Positions 12,868 through 20,701 of a DNA stretch of 20,701 nucleotides are shown here, in pieces. The first letter of the stretch is position 1; every line of letters begins with the position of its first letter. The stretch comes from a virus. The stretch spans positions 1-20,701 of IMG/VR virus record IMGVR_UViG_3300006789_000234. One strand, 5' to 3'. The translations under genes were made by a program, and so were the position numbers. The notes under the pieces were generated by a model, which was given only the letters and a program-made list of their open reading frames with translations, made no database searches and was not told where the DNA came from.

Positions 12868-14518
12868 ATTTAATACAGAGCTAGGAGCAACAACATTTAG
12901 AAATAAGTATGCATCTAATACTTTTGAGACATGGAGGGATAGAGCGCATACTATTGTAGACGATGTCTGCGGAACACGCAACGGCAAAGACATGCCGGTT
13001 ATGTCCAAACAAGATAGAGATTATCTAATAAAGATTATAACAGAATTAAAATTTCTCCCTGGTGGGCGTTATATATACTACGCAGGAAGGGATGCAAGCT
13101 TCTGGAATAATTGCTACCTACTAAGATTAATGGAGGACTCAAGAGAGGAATGGTCAGCCGTAACACAAAGAGCAATGTCATGCTTGATGACAGGAGGTGG
13201 TATTGGTATAGATGTAAGTATTGCTCGCCCAAGTGGGAGACCACTACGAAGGACAGGTGGCGTAGCTTCAGGTCCGCTTCCGCTCCTAAATGTTATAAAC
13301 GAAGTGGGTCGCAATGTTATGCAAGGGGGGTCGAGGCGGTCAGCTATGTACGGTTCCTTAAACTGGCAACATGAAGATGCTCAAGATTTCCTAAAGATTA
13401 AAAACTGGCACGATTCTAAAGTACCTGGAACAGGACTATCATTAGCAGAGATCAAGCGTAATAATTTTAATTACCCAGCCCCTCTTGATATGATGAACAT
13501 CTCTTTAAATTACGACGATGAATTCCTTAAAGAAGTAAGTAATGGTAGAATGCCTGACATATTTATAGAAAACTGTAAGCAGGCAATGATGACGGGAGAG
13601 CCAGGGTTTAGCTTTAACTTTGGAGACAAGCAAAATGAAACCCTGCGTAACGCCTGCACAGAAATAACATCAAGCGATGATTCTGACGTGTGTAATTTAG
13701 GAAGTATCAACATGGGTCGAATAGAAAACATAGAAGAATTTAAGGATGTTGTTAACGTGGCTTCTAAATTTCTAGTATGCGGGACTATAAGGGCACACCT
13801 ACCTTATACAAAGGTAGAAGAAGTTAGGCAAAAGAATAGACGCCTGGGTCTAGGCTTAATGGGAATGCATGAATGGTTACTTAAGTCTGGATATAAATAT
13901 GAGATGAATGATGAGCTAAAGAAATGGCTTAAGATATACAGAGATGAATCAGAGAAGGCTGCTAATGAACACTGTGATAGGTTCTTCTTGAGCAGACCTA
14001 AAGGATACAGGGCCATAGCCCCGACAGGTAGCATCAGCATCCTCGCTGGCACCACCTCTGGAGTGGAACCAATCTATGCTGTGGCTTATAAAAGAAGATA
14101 CTTACAGGAAGGAACCAAATGGAAGCATCAGTTTGTAGTAGATGGGGCTGCCCAGAATCTTATAGACCAGGGAATTAAACATACGGATATAGAATCAGCT
14201 ATAGATTTAGCGGCTGATCCGGAAAGAAGGATAAAGTTTCAATATGAATTACAGAAGTATGTAGACCACGCTATTAGTTCTACCCTTAATCTCCCTACTT
14301 ATGGCACCGAACTAAACAACGAAGGAACGTTGGAAAAATTCTCGAAGATAGTATCTAAATATGCACATGGTCTTAGGGGCCTCACACTCTACCCTGAAGG
14401 TAGTAGAGGAGGGCAACCAATAACCGCTTGTGATTATGAAGAGGCTCACTCAAAGAGAGGCGTTATCTATGAAGATAACAGCGATGAACAATGTATGACA
14501 GGGATTTGCGGAATATGA
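12860..14518 (+). CDS. nrdJ: Class II (B12-dependent) ribonucleotide reductase, 552 aa
   Basis: Reduces ribonucleotides to deoxyribonucleotides using adenosylcobalamin. Key residues are visible: NNCYLL with C85 (redox), NACTEI with C266 (likely thiyl-radical Cys; N264, E268), DVCNLGSIN with C278 (redox), the APTGSISILAGTTSG loop in the C-terminal half, and a C-terminal pair C545/C550 for re-reduction. No separate small-subunit gene is present, which fits class II. Position 265 is Ala where most family members have Pro. The start at 12860 was preferred to the upstream ATG at 12752 because AAGGAAGA lies just before it and the longer form would run deep into dUTPase. At 552 aa it is on the short side. 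Confidence 0.92.
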   Translation: MNEFNTELGATTFRNKYASNTFETWRDRAHTIVDDVCGTRNGKDMPVMSKQDRDYLIKIITELKFLPGGRYIYYAGRDASFWNNCYLLRLMEDSREEWSAVTQRAMSCLMTGGGIGIDVSIARPSGRPLRRTGGVASGPLPLLNVINEVGRNVMQGGSRRSAMYGSLNWQHEDAQDFLKIKNWHDSKVPGTGLSLAEIKRNNFNYPAPLDMMNISLNYDDEFLKEVSNGRMPDIFIENCKQAMMTGEPGFSFNFGDKQNETLRNACTEITSSDDSDVCNLGSINMGRIENIEEFKDVVNVASKFLVCGTIRAHLPYTKVEEVRQKNRRLGLGLMGMHEWLLKSGYKYEMNDELKKWLKIYRDESEKAANEHCDRFFLSRPKGYRAIAPTGSISILAGTTSGVEPIYAVAYKRRYLQEGTKWKHQFVVDGAAQNLIDQGIKHTDIESAIDLAADPERRIKFQYELQKYVDHAISSTLNLPTYGTELNNEGTLEKFSKIVSKYAHGLRGLTLYPEGSRGGQPITACDYEEAHSKRGVIYEDNSDEQCMTGICGI

Positions 14519-14799
14519 CACAAAAACAAGAGTGGTGGAAATGGCACAAGTTAAACCCTAATGTATATGAATTGTTTAAAAAGTTTACATTTGAGGCTAT
14601 CGACAAAGGACACACTAGATTCTCACATTGGCTTGTAATGAATAGGATTAGATGGGAAACATCTATTGATACAGTAGGAGATGAATTCAAAATACGCAAT
14701 GATTTCATAGCTTACTATGCAAGATTATTTATGCACGAATTTCCAGAACATAATGAAATTTTTGCAATCAAGAAAATGAAAGAAGATACTACACCATGA
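14515..14799 (+). CDS. Conserved small phage protein of unknown function, 94 aa
   Basis: The start at 14515 overlaps the RNR stop as ATGA, with GCGGAA upstream; an ATG eight codons earlier (14491) would run further into the RNR gene and is less likely. The pattern RIRWET...T.GDEFKIRNDFIAYYARLFM near residues 43-74 resembles a small protein I recall as widespread in phages and prophages, with no defined function. It has no Cys pair or membrane segment. It overlaps the next gene as ATGA. Confidence 0.75.
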   Translation: MTQKQEWWKWHKLNPNVYELFKKFTFEAIDKGHTRFSHWLVMNRIRWETSIDTVGDEFKIRNDFIAYYARLFMHEFPEHNEIFAIKKMKEDTTP

Positions 14800-15596
14800 A
14801 AAAGAAAGAGCCAAAAGACTTACTGATAATACCAGATTGTCATGCTGCGCCTGAGTATGATAACAAAAGATTCTCAGCGCTTGGCAACTTTATAATAGAA
14901 CAACAACCAGAAATAATAGTTTGCTTAGGAGACTTTGGGGATATGCCTAGCCTATCATCTTATGATAAAGGCACCAAAGGATTTGAAGGCAGGCGATATA
15001 AGAAAGATATACTATCGGTTATAGATGCACAAGAAAAACTCTTTGCGCCTATAAAGAAATTTAATGATGTGAAAAGAAAAAGAAAGGAGAAGCAATATAA
15101 ACCAAAACTACACATGTGTCTTGGTAATCATGAAGATAGGATAGAGAGAGCTGTCAACTCGGCACCGGAATTGGAAGGAGCAATAGGATTAAGCGACTTA
15201 CAATATGAAAAGTTTGGATGGAAAGTAACACCTTTTAAGAGCTGTTTATCTGTAGATAATATCATGTTCTCTCATTACTTTACATCTGGTGTAGCAGGCA
15301 GACCAATAAGTTCAACCCATGTAGGGTTTCACTTGGTATCTAAACTGCACTGCTCAGCGGTGCAAGGACATTCGCACTTGTATAATCACGCAGAACAAAC
15401 TAGACCAGACGGGCAGAAAATCTTCGGGTTATCTGCAGGGTGCTATTCACATCCACACTATTCTGAAAGTTGGTGTAGAGATACAGAGTATAACTGGTGG
15501 AGGGGAGTGGTTTCATTAAAGGGGTTAGATGGAGAAGGCTACTACGATGAGATTAGTTCTATAACCCAACGTAAACTAACTAGGAGTTATCTATGA
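14796..15596 (+). CDS. Calcineurin-like metallophosphoesterase, 266 aa
   Basis: A two-metal phosphoesterase. The ligand motifs occur in order: PDCH (D14, H16), GDFGD (D46, D49), GNHED (N111, H112), FSHY (H160) and GHSH (H192, H194). A basic insert with KRKRKEK around residues 93-99 may contact nucleic acid. The substrate is unknown: a nucleotide, a nucleic-acid end or a phosphoprotein are all possible. It shares ATGA with the gene before it and TATGA with the Lar-like gene after it. Confidence 0.85.
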   Translation: MKKKEPKDLLIIPDCHAAPEYDNKRFSALGNFIIEQQPEIIVCLGDFGDMPSLSSYDKGTKGFEGRRYKKDILSVIDAQEKLFAPIKKFNDVKRKRKEKQYKPKLHMCLGNHEDRIERAVNSAPELEGAIGLSDLQYEKFGWKVTPFKSCLSVDNIMFSHYFTSGVAGRPISSTHVGFHLVSKLHCSAVQGHSHLYNHAEQTRPDGQKIFGLSAGCYSHPHYSESWCRDTEYNWWRGVVSLKGLDGEGYYDEISSITQRKLTRSYL

Positions 15597-15757
15597 GCGA
15601 ACTAAAGAGATGTCCATTTTGTAATGGTGTTGCTAATGCAGGGTTATTCCTGGTCGGTTGCCCGAAATGCAAGATGACATTTCCATTTGACCCACAAAAG
15701 AAAGGAGCTATGAATGAAGCAATAGATAAGTGGAATAACAGAAAGACGGATGATTAG
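15593..15757 (+). CDS. Lar-like zinc-ribbon protein, 54 aa
   Basis: RCPFCNG (C7, C10) and GCPKC (C23, C26) form a zinc ribbon, and the C-terminus contains EAIDKWNNR (42-50), the AI..WN.R close of the Lar-type restriction alleviation family. Rac-prophage Lar lowers type I restriction by EcoKI; most phage members are untested, so an anti-restriction role is an inference from family only. GGAG before the ATG sets the start. It overlaps the phosphoesterase and the tiny membrane peptide. Confidence 0.75.
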   Translation: MSELKRCPFCNGVANAGLFLVGCPKCKMTFPFDPQKKGAMNEAIDKWNNRKTDD

Positions 15758-15836
15758 AACAGCACTAGAGTTAGTTCTCTGGTATGCTTGTTATATTTTC
15801 ATTTCTGGTTTTATTGTCTACTTGTTTTTTGGATGA
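15750..15836 (+). CDS. Tiny membrane peptide, 28 aa
   Basis: ATG at 15750 overlaps the Lar-like stop. After a short head with Arg and Glu, residues 8-27 form one hydrophobic, aromatic-rich stretch long enough to span a membrane. It is the last frame before the terminator. There is no clear ribosome-binding site (GACGG precedes it), so coupled translation would be required. Small one-helix peptides occur in phage early regions, but this could also be an unused frame. Confidence 0.4.
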   Translation: MIRTALELVLWYACYIFISGFIVYLFFG

Positions 15837-16082
15837 GGTACGTGTCGCCCCCGAAAGGGGGCGTATTTTTTTAACACACCCACGAGGAAATGCATGGGTA
15901 GCAAACCAATCACCACTCTCATCTTTCGTACACGCAACCTTGATAGTATCCTTATCTTTATATATAAGATATCCATAAGTATAGAAAGTTGGAGGAATAA
16001 CCTCCTCAAGTTTTTCCCACCCACACGTTGCAAATATATCACGCCACTCTACCTCTACTAATAAAGGCTTCTTTACTTTCAC
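15771..16082 (-). CDS. Conserved-looking phage protein, 103 aa, GTG start
   Basis: The GTG start at 16082 overlaps the TAG stop of the large gene (TAGTG), so the two are probably co-translated. Residues 1-75 are well ordered, with VEVEWRDI (9-16), GYLIYKDKDTIKVA (37-50) and HAFPRGCVKKIRPL (63-76), and resemble small phage proteins I recall ending at an I..L motif of that kind. The last 27 residues are low-complexity and are encoded opposite the + strand terminator and membrane peptide. No function is assigned. Confidence 0.7.
   Translation of the reverse strand: MKVKKPLLVEVEWRDIFATCGWEKLEEVIPPTFYTYGYLIYKDKDTIKVACTKDESGDWFATHAFPRGCVKKIRPLSGATRTSSKKQVDNKTRNENITSIPEN
15846..15872 (+). terminator. 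Strong intrinsic terminator of the + strand operon
   Basis: CGCCCCC (15846-15852) pairs perfectly with GGGGGCG (15857-15863) around a GAAA tetraloop, followed by TATTTTTTT to 15872. This is a very stable hairpin with a T tract on the + strand only. It ends the unit that began left of position 1. On the - strand the flank lacks a T tract, so it should not stop the converging transcript in the usual way. Confidence 0.92.
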
Positions 16083-19000
16083 TAGAATAACCTTTTAAAT
16101 CTCTTGAGACTTTCAGCCCACTTCCTATGTTCTTGTATGATTTTAAGTATATGTTCTCTGTACTCATTAGCAAGTCTTTCTCTCTTTTCTCTGCTCAGGC
16201 TTGGATCACTCAACATCCGCTCAGCCCTCTGCTCTATTTTTCTAATCTCTCTTTCCTTAAAATACAAAGCAGTATCTACATCCTGTGGCCCCATCTTTTG
16301 AAGGCTAACACCGAACCATGCAAGAGTGGCGTCCTTCATTGTGTACCTTGGCAGTCCATCCCTATCTACATTCCCATCAATAATATCAGCAGCCATCATG
16401 GTTTTAATTAATGGTCCGCCTCCTGTGCTAATATCTCCCGCCTTATTGCGAGGCATAATCATTGGTGGAATCATATAACTAGCTACAAACATCATCATAT
16501 CTTGATACCTTTGATGCACTGGATCAAACTCATTATATATAGGCTGTCTAGTAAAGGGGTCCTTATTAAGTTTAAGGGCAACAGGTATTTCAGCAGGCCC
16601 TGTAAACATCCCTATGCTACTATAGATAGCATCACCAAATTCAGCCTTTGCTACATTCTTAGCGAGGGCTGTATGAGCGCCCCAAGGTAAGAAGAAACTT
16701 ACATCCCACGCCTTCCATCTGTTGTTCTCATCCTTATACGGAAAGACCATAGTGCTAAACTCTTTCTCCATATAGTCAGGTAAGAAATCCATCAAAGCGT
16801 CCCAATCATCCTCATCCAGGTCATCATTCTGAGACAAGAACATTTCCATTAGCAGGTAAGGTAACGCAACATATTTAAGGGAAGCGAATGGATGGTTCTT
16901 TATATTTCTAGCCATCTGAGCCATCACCTTTGCATTAAAGGTAATAAACGGAGAGCCTAATGGTAGGGTCCTTAGCATCCTAATGCCCTGTGAAACATTA
17001 CCATAGTCTAGAAGCGCTTCATTAGCTAGCTTAGCTGCCTCGGCTTCTTTCTTGCCATGATTCTCCATGAGGTCTATCATCTTAGCAACCTTAAACAATA
17101 CCTCTGTCTTCTGGTATGCCCTGCCTCCAACATCCCCATAGTCATTAAAGAATATCCTAGCTCTAGCCCACATACCCTCGAAGCTGTCTCCTTTAGCCTT
17201 TACTGTAGCTAACTCCCTATCAATCTGACCCAGTTCTGTAGCTGCAAACGTAGTTGTTTCAAGACCATACTTTCTAGCAAGCTGCATGTATTTGCCATTG
17301 GTAGATACATCATGCATAGCTTTACTTACCGCACCTGGAATTCTTAAGAAGTTTGTTCCAGATACGTTCATTAGTATAGTGTTAGATATCATATTCCTAA
17401 CCTGAGTTGGAATATTCATTGGGACTTTAGTGTACTTAAAGGTAGCTTGCGCTCGACCACTCCACTTTAGGAGCGCACCCCATGAGGGATTACCTGTTAT
17501 ACCAAGACCATTTATATCATTCCATATATCCTTATGCACCCACAGCTCACGCATAGCGCCGTACCTAGGAGAGTCAGGAACCTTCCTGTAGTTATCCATG
17601 TTAAGCCCACGCATATCTACACTAACCTGATCAGCTGCTGCATTCATTTCTGAAGAAAGTTCTAGCATTTCAGCTGCCCTTGCGGGGTCAATCCTCTTGC
17701 CAGCATTAGCTCTGGTAGATATATCCGACGCCAGATTCTTAAAATAAGCGGCTGTCCCTATCATATTTCTGAAGGTCATTATCTGACCAGGCAATACCCA
17801 TTTGTTATTACCAGGATCACTGGCTATATAGCTAAGGTATTCTATGATAGCTAAGTCACTACCTGCCATAGTAAGATACCTGCCAGCCAAGAATGCTGGA
17901 TCATCTATACGACCAGATATAACATCATTCAGAAATTTCTCATGATCTTTTCTATGTTTAGTATACGTAAGACTTGACGCTCTAAGACCACCAATACCTA
18001 TCCTATCACGCCCACCCATTACGTGTTCCATATAAACACGGGGTAAATACTGGTTCTTCCATTCAGCATATTGAGCATCAGTAATAAGACCCGCAGCAAC
18101 TAGCCTCTCCCCCATGCTAGCTATCTCTTTCTTTGTCTCTATTACCTTTTCCTTTATACTGACAGATGGAGCTGTAGGGCCAGCCCTGGTTCCTCTTACT
18201 ACGGTTTTATGTTCAGCAAACTTAACCTTTCTAGTTGGGAGTTTAGACGGGTCAGCATTCCTGGTAGTAAAGTATTTATATATGGCTTTCTTTTCTGTGG
18301 GTGTAGCCTCGTTAAGAACATCAAAAACTATCCTACCTGTGTTAGCCCATTCTCCTACCTTTCCCTTGGTAAGCATACGTTTAGCCTCTAAAAGAGAATA
18401 CCCTTCTACAGCCATCAAAGGTTCTATCCTTCTCTGCATCCACTTAAGCGCTGAGTTTGCACGAGCAGTCCCAATCCTAGACTTAACAACCTCTCTAGCT
18501 GTCTCTCTTTCTAACCTTCTAGACTCAGTTATAGCAGAGGAATTAGGTTGACTTATAACTTTCTTAGTAGAGAATATACCAGTACCAGAATCAAATGATA
18601 GGTCATCAACAGATTTATATTGGTTATCATCCAGAAGAATCCAACTTTTACTACCAACATCTTCTGCATCATTGGTATATTCTATTGAATCGTAACCCTC
18701 TTCTTTTAAGAGCGCTCTTAATTCCCTAGAAAATTTTGCGTCCAAACTAAACATTCCAGCTATATCACTCTCATCATGTAAAGACCTCCTAGTTGTAGCA
18801 GTGCTTCTAGCAAGCTTAGATATCTTCTCCCATACAACCTCTTGTGCCTCTGGGGAATTGTATGCTGCACCCCCCCTTAGAACTCTATTAGCATGAGTAA
18901 ACCAAGAAGTCGGGTCACTAAAGTTTCCTAGGTCTCCAGTTATAAAAGGATTCTGTACATTTATATATCCACGCCTTATATTAGCCCCCTTCTCAAACCA

Positions 19001-20701
19001 TGTGTAACCAACCTCTTTTTGCATACCTAATGAATCAAATAAACCCTGAGCATCAGCTAAATTATCTGATGTTCTTAGTCGAAGCTTAGGGTCCCAACTA
19101 ATAGCTATCTTGTCTAGGTCACGATTAGAAATCCTAGACTCCCACCCAGGTTTCCACGCTTCCACCTCATCAGCTAACTCAGCCAAGGCTTCACTCTCTT
19201 GGATTGGCTTATCTCTAAAGTGTTCTGATGCAGATATATTAACAGCAGCAATAGAGGTCCCTACATGTAATCCAAGTTGGGTCTTCTCTATTAGAGGAGC
19301 GCTCCAATCGCTAGAAGTTCCATGATACACAGGTTCTTTCATTATAGAACCATCTAGAAACTCCTTCCTTTTCCCATCCCTAAACCTAGACATATTCTTG
19401 GAATCGCCATGCCTTTCTAAGGCTAGTATACCAGAGTGCCAAGTAGAATAACCAATAAGATTTACAATATCATCAAGAGTTACATTTGAAACATTCATAT
19501 CAGTTCCAAATACCTTATTGAAAAATGTTTTAAATGCATTCTTTATCTTATCTAGTAATCCTTTTCTAGAAGGAGAGTCTAAGGCTGGTTGCTTGATCTC
19601 TACTACATGAGCAAGAACCTCTTCCCAGAACTCACGCCTAACGTGGAAATTAATATGCTTGGCTGCTGGGTCAAACGGTCTGCCAGTATCAGCTTTCTTA
19701 TACCCATAGTTACGCATTACCCTAGCAACAGCTGTATTAACTATGTCGTCCCCATTCTGCCCTAACTTATAAAGCTCATCTAGAACTGAGTTCCATTCGC
19801 TACCGCTGAATACATCTCTACCAAAGTGTACCCCTACCTCATGGAATAACAACCCTCTTACATCTTTGGCAGTCATGTCAGAAGAGATTTTATCTCGTAT
19901 AAAATAGATAGTTCCGTTGCCTCTAGAAACAAAAGCCTGTGCAGTATCAGACGCACCCATATCCTTTGCTTTGTTTCTGTCTATGAAGTTTATAAACCCT
20001 ATCTCTTCTAGTCGTCTTGCTCCCTTATCCCCAAAGATACTTCTAACCTGAGACCTAACTAACTTCTCTGCCTGCCCAGGAGAATGGAATGTTGTTGCCT
20101 TGTTAAGACGCCTGCTCTCTACAACATCATCGTTCTCTTTCGTTTCAGTCAGATCATTTTTTGTGTATGCATCCTCCATAGGAGAGACGTACCACTCCAT
20201 TATGGAAGCGGCAATATCTTCTTTCTTTCCTTTGGGGTTATAGTTAAAGTCGGGATTTAAAGCTTTAATATTAGCTGCTAGACTTTTAACTTCATCGACT
20301 GAATAGCCGTTTTGTGATGGTGGGGTGGTTAACTTACTGTGCAGGTCAGCTGGATTCTCATTAGCTAGAATAGAATCAACGCTTACCTTATCTGTAGACT
20401 TCCCTTTTTTTCTATCGGCTCTCTCTTTTGCATACTGACGGTCTAGAGCAGACTGTTCTTCAGCAATACTGTATCCAAACAACCTATCAAACTCTGCCTC
20501 AGACAGTTCTTTTTCTGTCACTGCCTCATCAAGGCTTGTTTCAACAGGTTCTATATCCTCAACTTTTACTTCTTCATCTACTTTTTTTTTAGTATCTAGG
20601 AAGTCTCTGATAGGACCAGTGTCCTTACCTTTGTCATCTAGAAAATCTACCCATCTTTGGAGGCTCTCGTCAAAGTCAGCCTGGGTTGCACCTGGTACTA
20701 C
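16082..20701 (-). CDS. Large polyvalent phage protein with zincin and ADP-ribosyltransferase-like domains, partial (5' end outside window)
   Basis: At least 1539 residues. The frame stays open to the right edge; the GTG at 20521 is only an internal Val codon, so the true start is outside. From the visible N-end: a charged, likely disordered region to about 200; a zincin motif HEVGVH (residues 287-292 of the visible part, 19826-19843) with a downstream Glu pair in FWEEVLAHVVE; an ADP-ribosyltransferase-like region opening at YHGTSS (about 459-464) and closing at GYDSIEYTN...SKSWILLDDNQYKS near 18690-18600; then a long mostly helical part with LPLGSPFITFNAKV (about 16940) and a hydrophobic patch, typical of phage large polyvalent proteins. 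It may be virion-packaged and injected (inferred). The stop is coupled to the 103-aa gene. Confidence 0.85.
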   Translation of the reverse strand, partial: VVPGATQADFDESLQRWVDFLDDKGKDTGPIRDFLDTKKKVDEEVKVEDIEPVETSLDEAVTEKELSEAEFDRLFGYSIAEEQSALDRQYAKERADRKKGKSTDKVSVDSILANENPADLHSKLTTPPSQNGYSVDEVKSLAANIKALNPDFNYNPKGKKEDIAASIMEWYVSPMEDAYTKNDLTETKENDDVVESRRLNKATTFHSPGQAEKLVRSQVRSIFGDKGARRLEEIGFINFIDRNKAKDMGASDTAQAFVSRGNGTIYFIRDKISSDMTAKDVRGLLFHEVGVHFGRDVFSGSEWNSVLDELYKLGQNGDDIVNTAVARVMRNYGYKKADTGRPFDPAAKHINFHVRREFWEEVLAHVVEIKQPALDSPSRKGLLDKIKNAFKTFFNKVFGTDMNVSNVTLDDIVNLIGYSTWHSGILALERHGDSKNMSRFRDGKRKEFLDGSIMKEPVYHGTSSDWSAPLIEKTQLGLHVGTSIAAVNISASEHFRDKPIQESEALAELADEVEAWKPGWESRISNRDLDKIAISWDPKLRLRTSDNLADAQGLFDSLGMQKEVGYTWFEKGANIRRGYINVQNPFITGDLGNFSDPTSWFTHANRVLRGGAAYNSPEAQEVVWEKISKLARSTATTRRSLHDESDIAGMFSLDAKFSRELRALLKEEGYDSIEYTNDAEDVGSKSWILLDDNQYKSVDDLSFDSGTGIFSTKKVISQPNSSAITESRRLERETAREVVKSRIGTARANSALKWMQRRIEPLMAVEGYSLLEAKRMLTKGKVGEWANTGRIVFDVLNEATPTEKKAIYKYFTTRNADPSKLPTRKVKFAEHKTVVRGTRAGPTAPSVSIKEKVIETKKEIASMGERLVAAGLITDAQYAEWKNQYLPRVYMEHVMGGRDRIGIGGLRASSLTYTKHRKDHEKFLNDVISGRIDDPAFLAGRYLTMAGSDLAIIEYLSYIASDPGNNKWVLPGQIMTFRNMIGTAAYFKNLASDISTRANAGKRIDPARAAEMLELSSEMNAAADQVSVDMRGLNMDNYRKVPDSPRYGAMRELWVHKDIWNDINGLGITGNPSWGALLKWSGRAQATFKYTKVPMNIPTQVRNMISNTILMNVSGTNFLRIPGAVSKAMHDVSTNGKYMQLARKYGLETTTFAATELGQIDRELATVKAKGDSFEGMWARARIFFNDYGDVGGRAYQKTEVLFKVAKMIDLMENHGKKEAEAAKLANEALLDYGNVSQGIRMLRTLPLGSPFITFNAKVMAQMARNIKNHPFASLKYVALPYLLMEMFLSQNDDLDEDDWDALMDFLPDYMEKEFSTMVFPYKDENNRWKAWDVSFFLPWGAHTALAKNVAKAEFGDAIYSSIGMFTGPAEIPVALKLNKDPFTRQPIYNEFDPVHQRYQDMMMFVASYMIPPMIMPRNKAGDISTGGGPLIKTMMAADIIDGNVDRDGLPRYTMKDATLAWFGVSLQKMGPQDVDTALYFKEREIRKIEQRAERMLSDPSLSREKRERLANEYREHILKIIQEHRKWAESLKRFKRLF

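Noticed and set aside
13111-13374. + strand frame inside the RNR gene
   Set aside because: Covered by a clear RNR frame with catalytic motifs; no start signal.
15846-15863. The terminator hairpin as a bidirectional terminator
   Set aside because: The T tract is present only on the + strand side; the other side has mixed bases.
18114-18551. 145-codon + strand frame with hydrophobic composition
   Set aside because: It lies wholly opposite the large - strand gene, has no Shine-Dalgarno sequence, and its hydrophobic, Ser/Leu-rich content is what antisense of this coding sequence gives.
20521-20521. GTG at 20521 as the start of the large - strand protein
   Set aside because: The frame has no stop from there to position 20701, and no SD precedes it; the protein simply continues beyond the window.

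Overview
The window looks like part of the genome of a tailed double-stranded DNA bacteriophage (or a phage contig from a metagenome). It is densely packed: most neighbouring genes overlap or touch (ATGA, TAATG or TGATG junctions), most have a Shine-Dalgarno sequence, and many products are short. The genes include a T7-gp4/Twinkle-like primase-helicase, NinB, a Rad52-like annealing protein, SSB, dUTPase, a B12-dependent ribonucleotide reductase and a large polyvalent protein. By eye the DNA is around 40% GC with heavy use of AGA/AGG arginine codons. The host cannot be named; SD-led genes, a lambda-type NinB and a Q-like protein suggest a bacterial host, perhaps a proteobacterium. No rRNA, tRNA, CRISPR, IS element, integrase or origin was found.

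Layout. Positions 1-15836 are all on the + strand and look like one long early/replication transcription unit. (a) 1-1252: small unrecognised phage genes, one (799) behind a leader that can form two hairpins. (b) 1262-5514: a coupled cassette of a MoxR-like AAA+ ATPase, a 115-aa protein, a zincin-like plus VWA protein with a complete MIDAS, a charged 302-aa protein and an unrecognised 287-aa protein. (c) 5495-6717: small genes around a compact solo C5-cytosine methyltransferase, flanked by two copies of an 18-nt leader (extended -10 plus SD). (d) 6714-12205: primase-helicase, PD-(D/E)XK resolvase-like nuclease, Cys-cluster protein, Q-like zinc-finger protein, HNH/DUF968-like nuclease, NinB, Rad52-like SSAP, RecB/Cas4-like exonuclease and SSB, a full replication and recombination set. 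(e) 12189-15836: dUTPase and class II RNR (nucleotide supply), a conserved 94-aa phage protein, a metallophosphoesterase, a Lar-like zinc ribbon and a 28-aa membrane peptide, closed by a strong GAAA-loop intrinsic terminator at 15846-15872.

The other strand. From 15771 to the right edge the genes are on the - strand and converge on the first unit. They are a 103-aa conserved-looking protein and a very large protein cut by the window edge (at least 1539 residues visible), with a zincin motif and an ADP-ribosyltransferase-like region typical of phage large polyvalent proteins. This probably marks the end of the virion/late module.

The features most worth pursuing are the phage MoxR-VWA cassette and its possible tie to the B12-dependent RNR, the polyvalent protein, the repeated leader around the methyltransferase, the structured leader at 737-793, and a GTG-started basic mini-gene missed by length cut-offs that resembles another small protein in the window.
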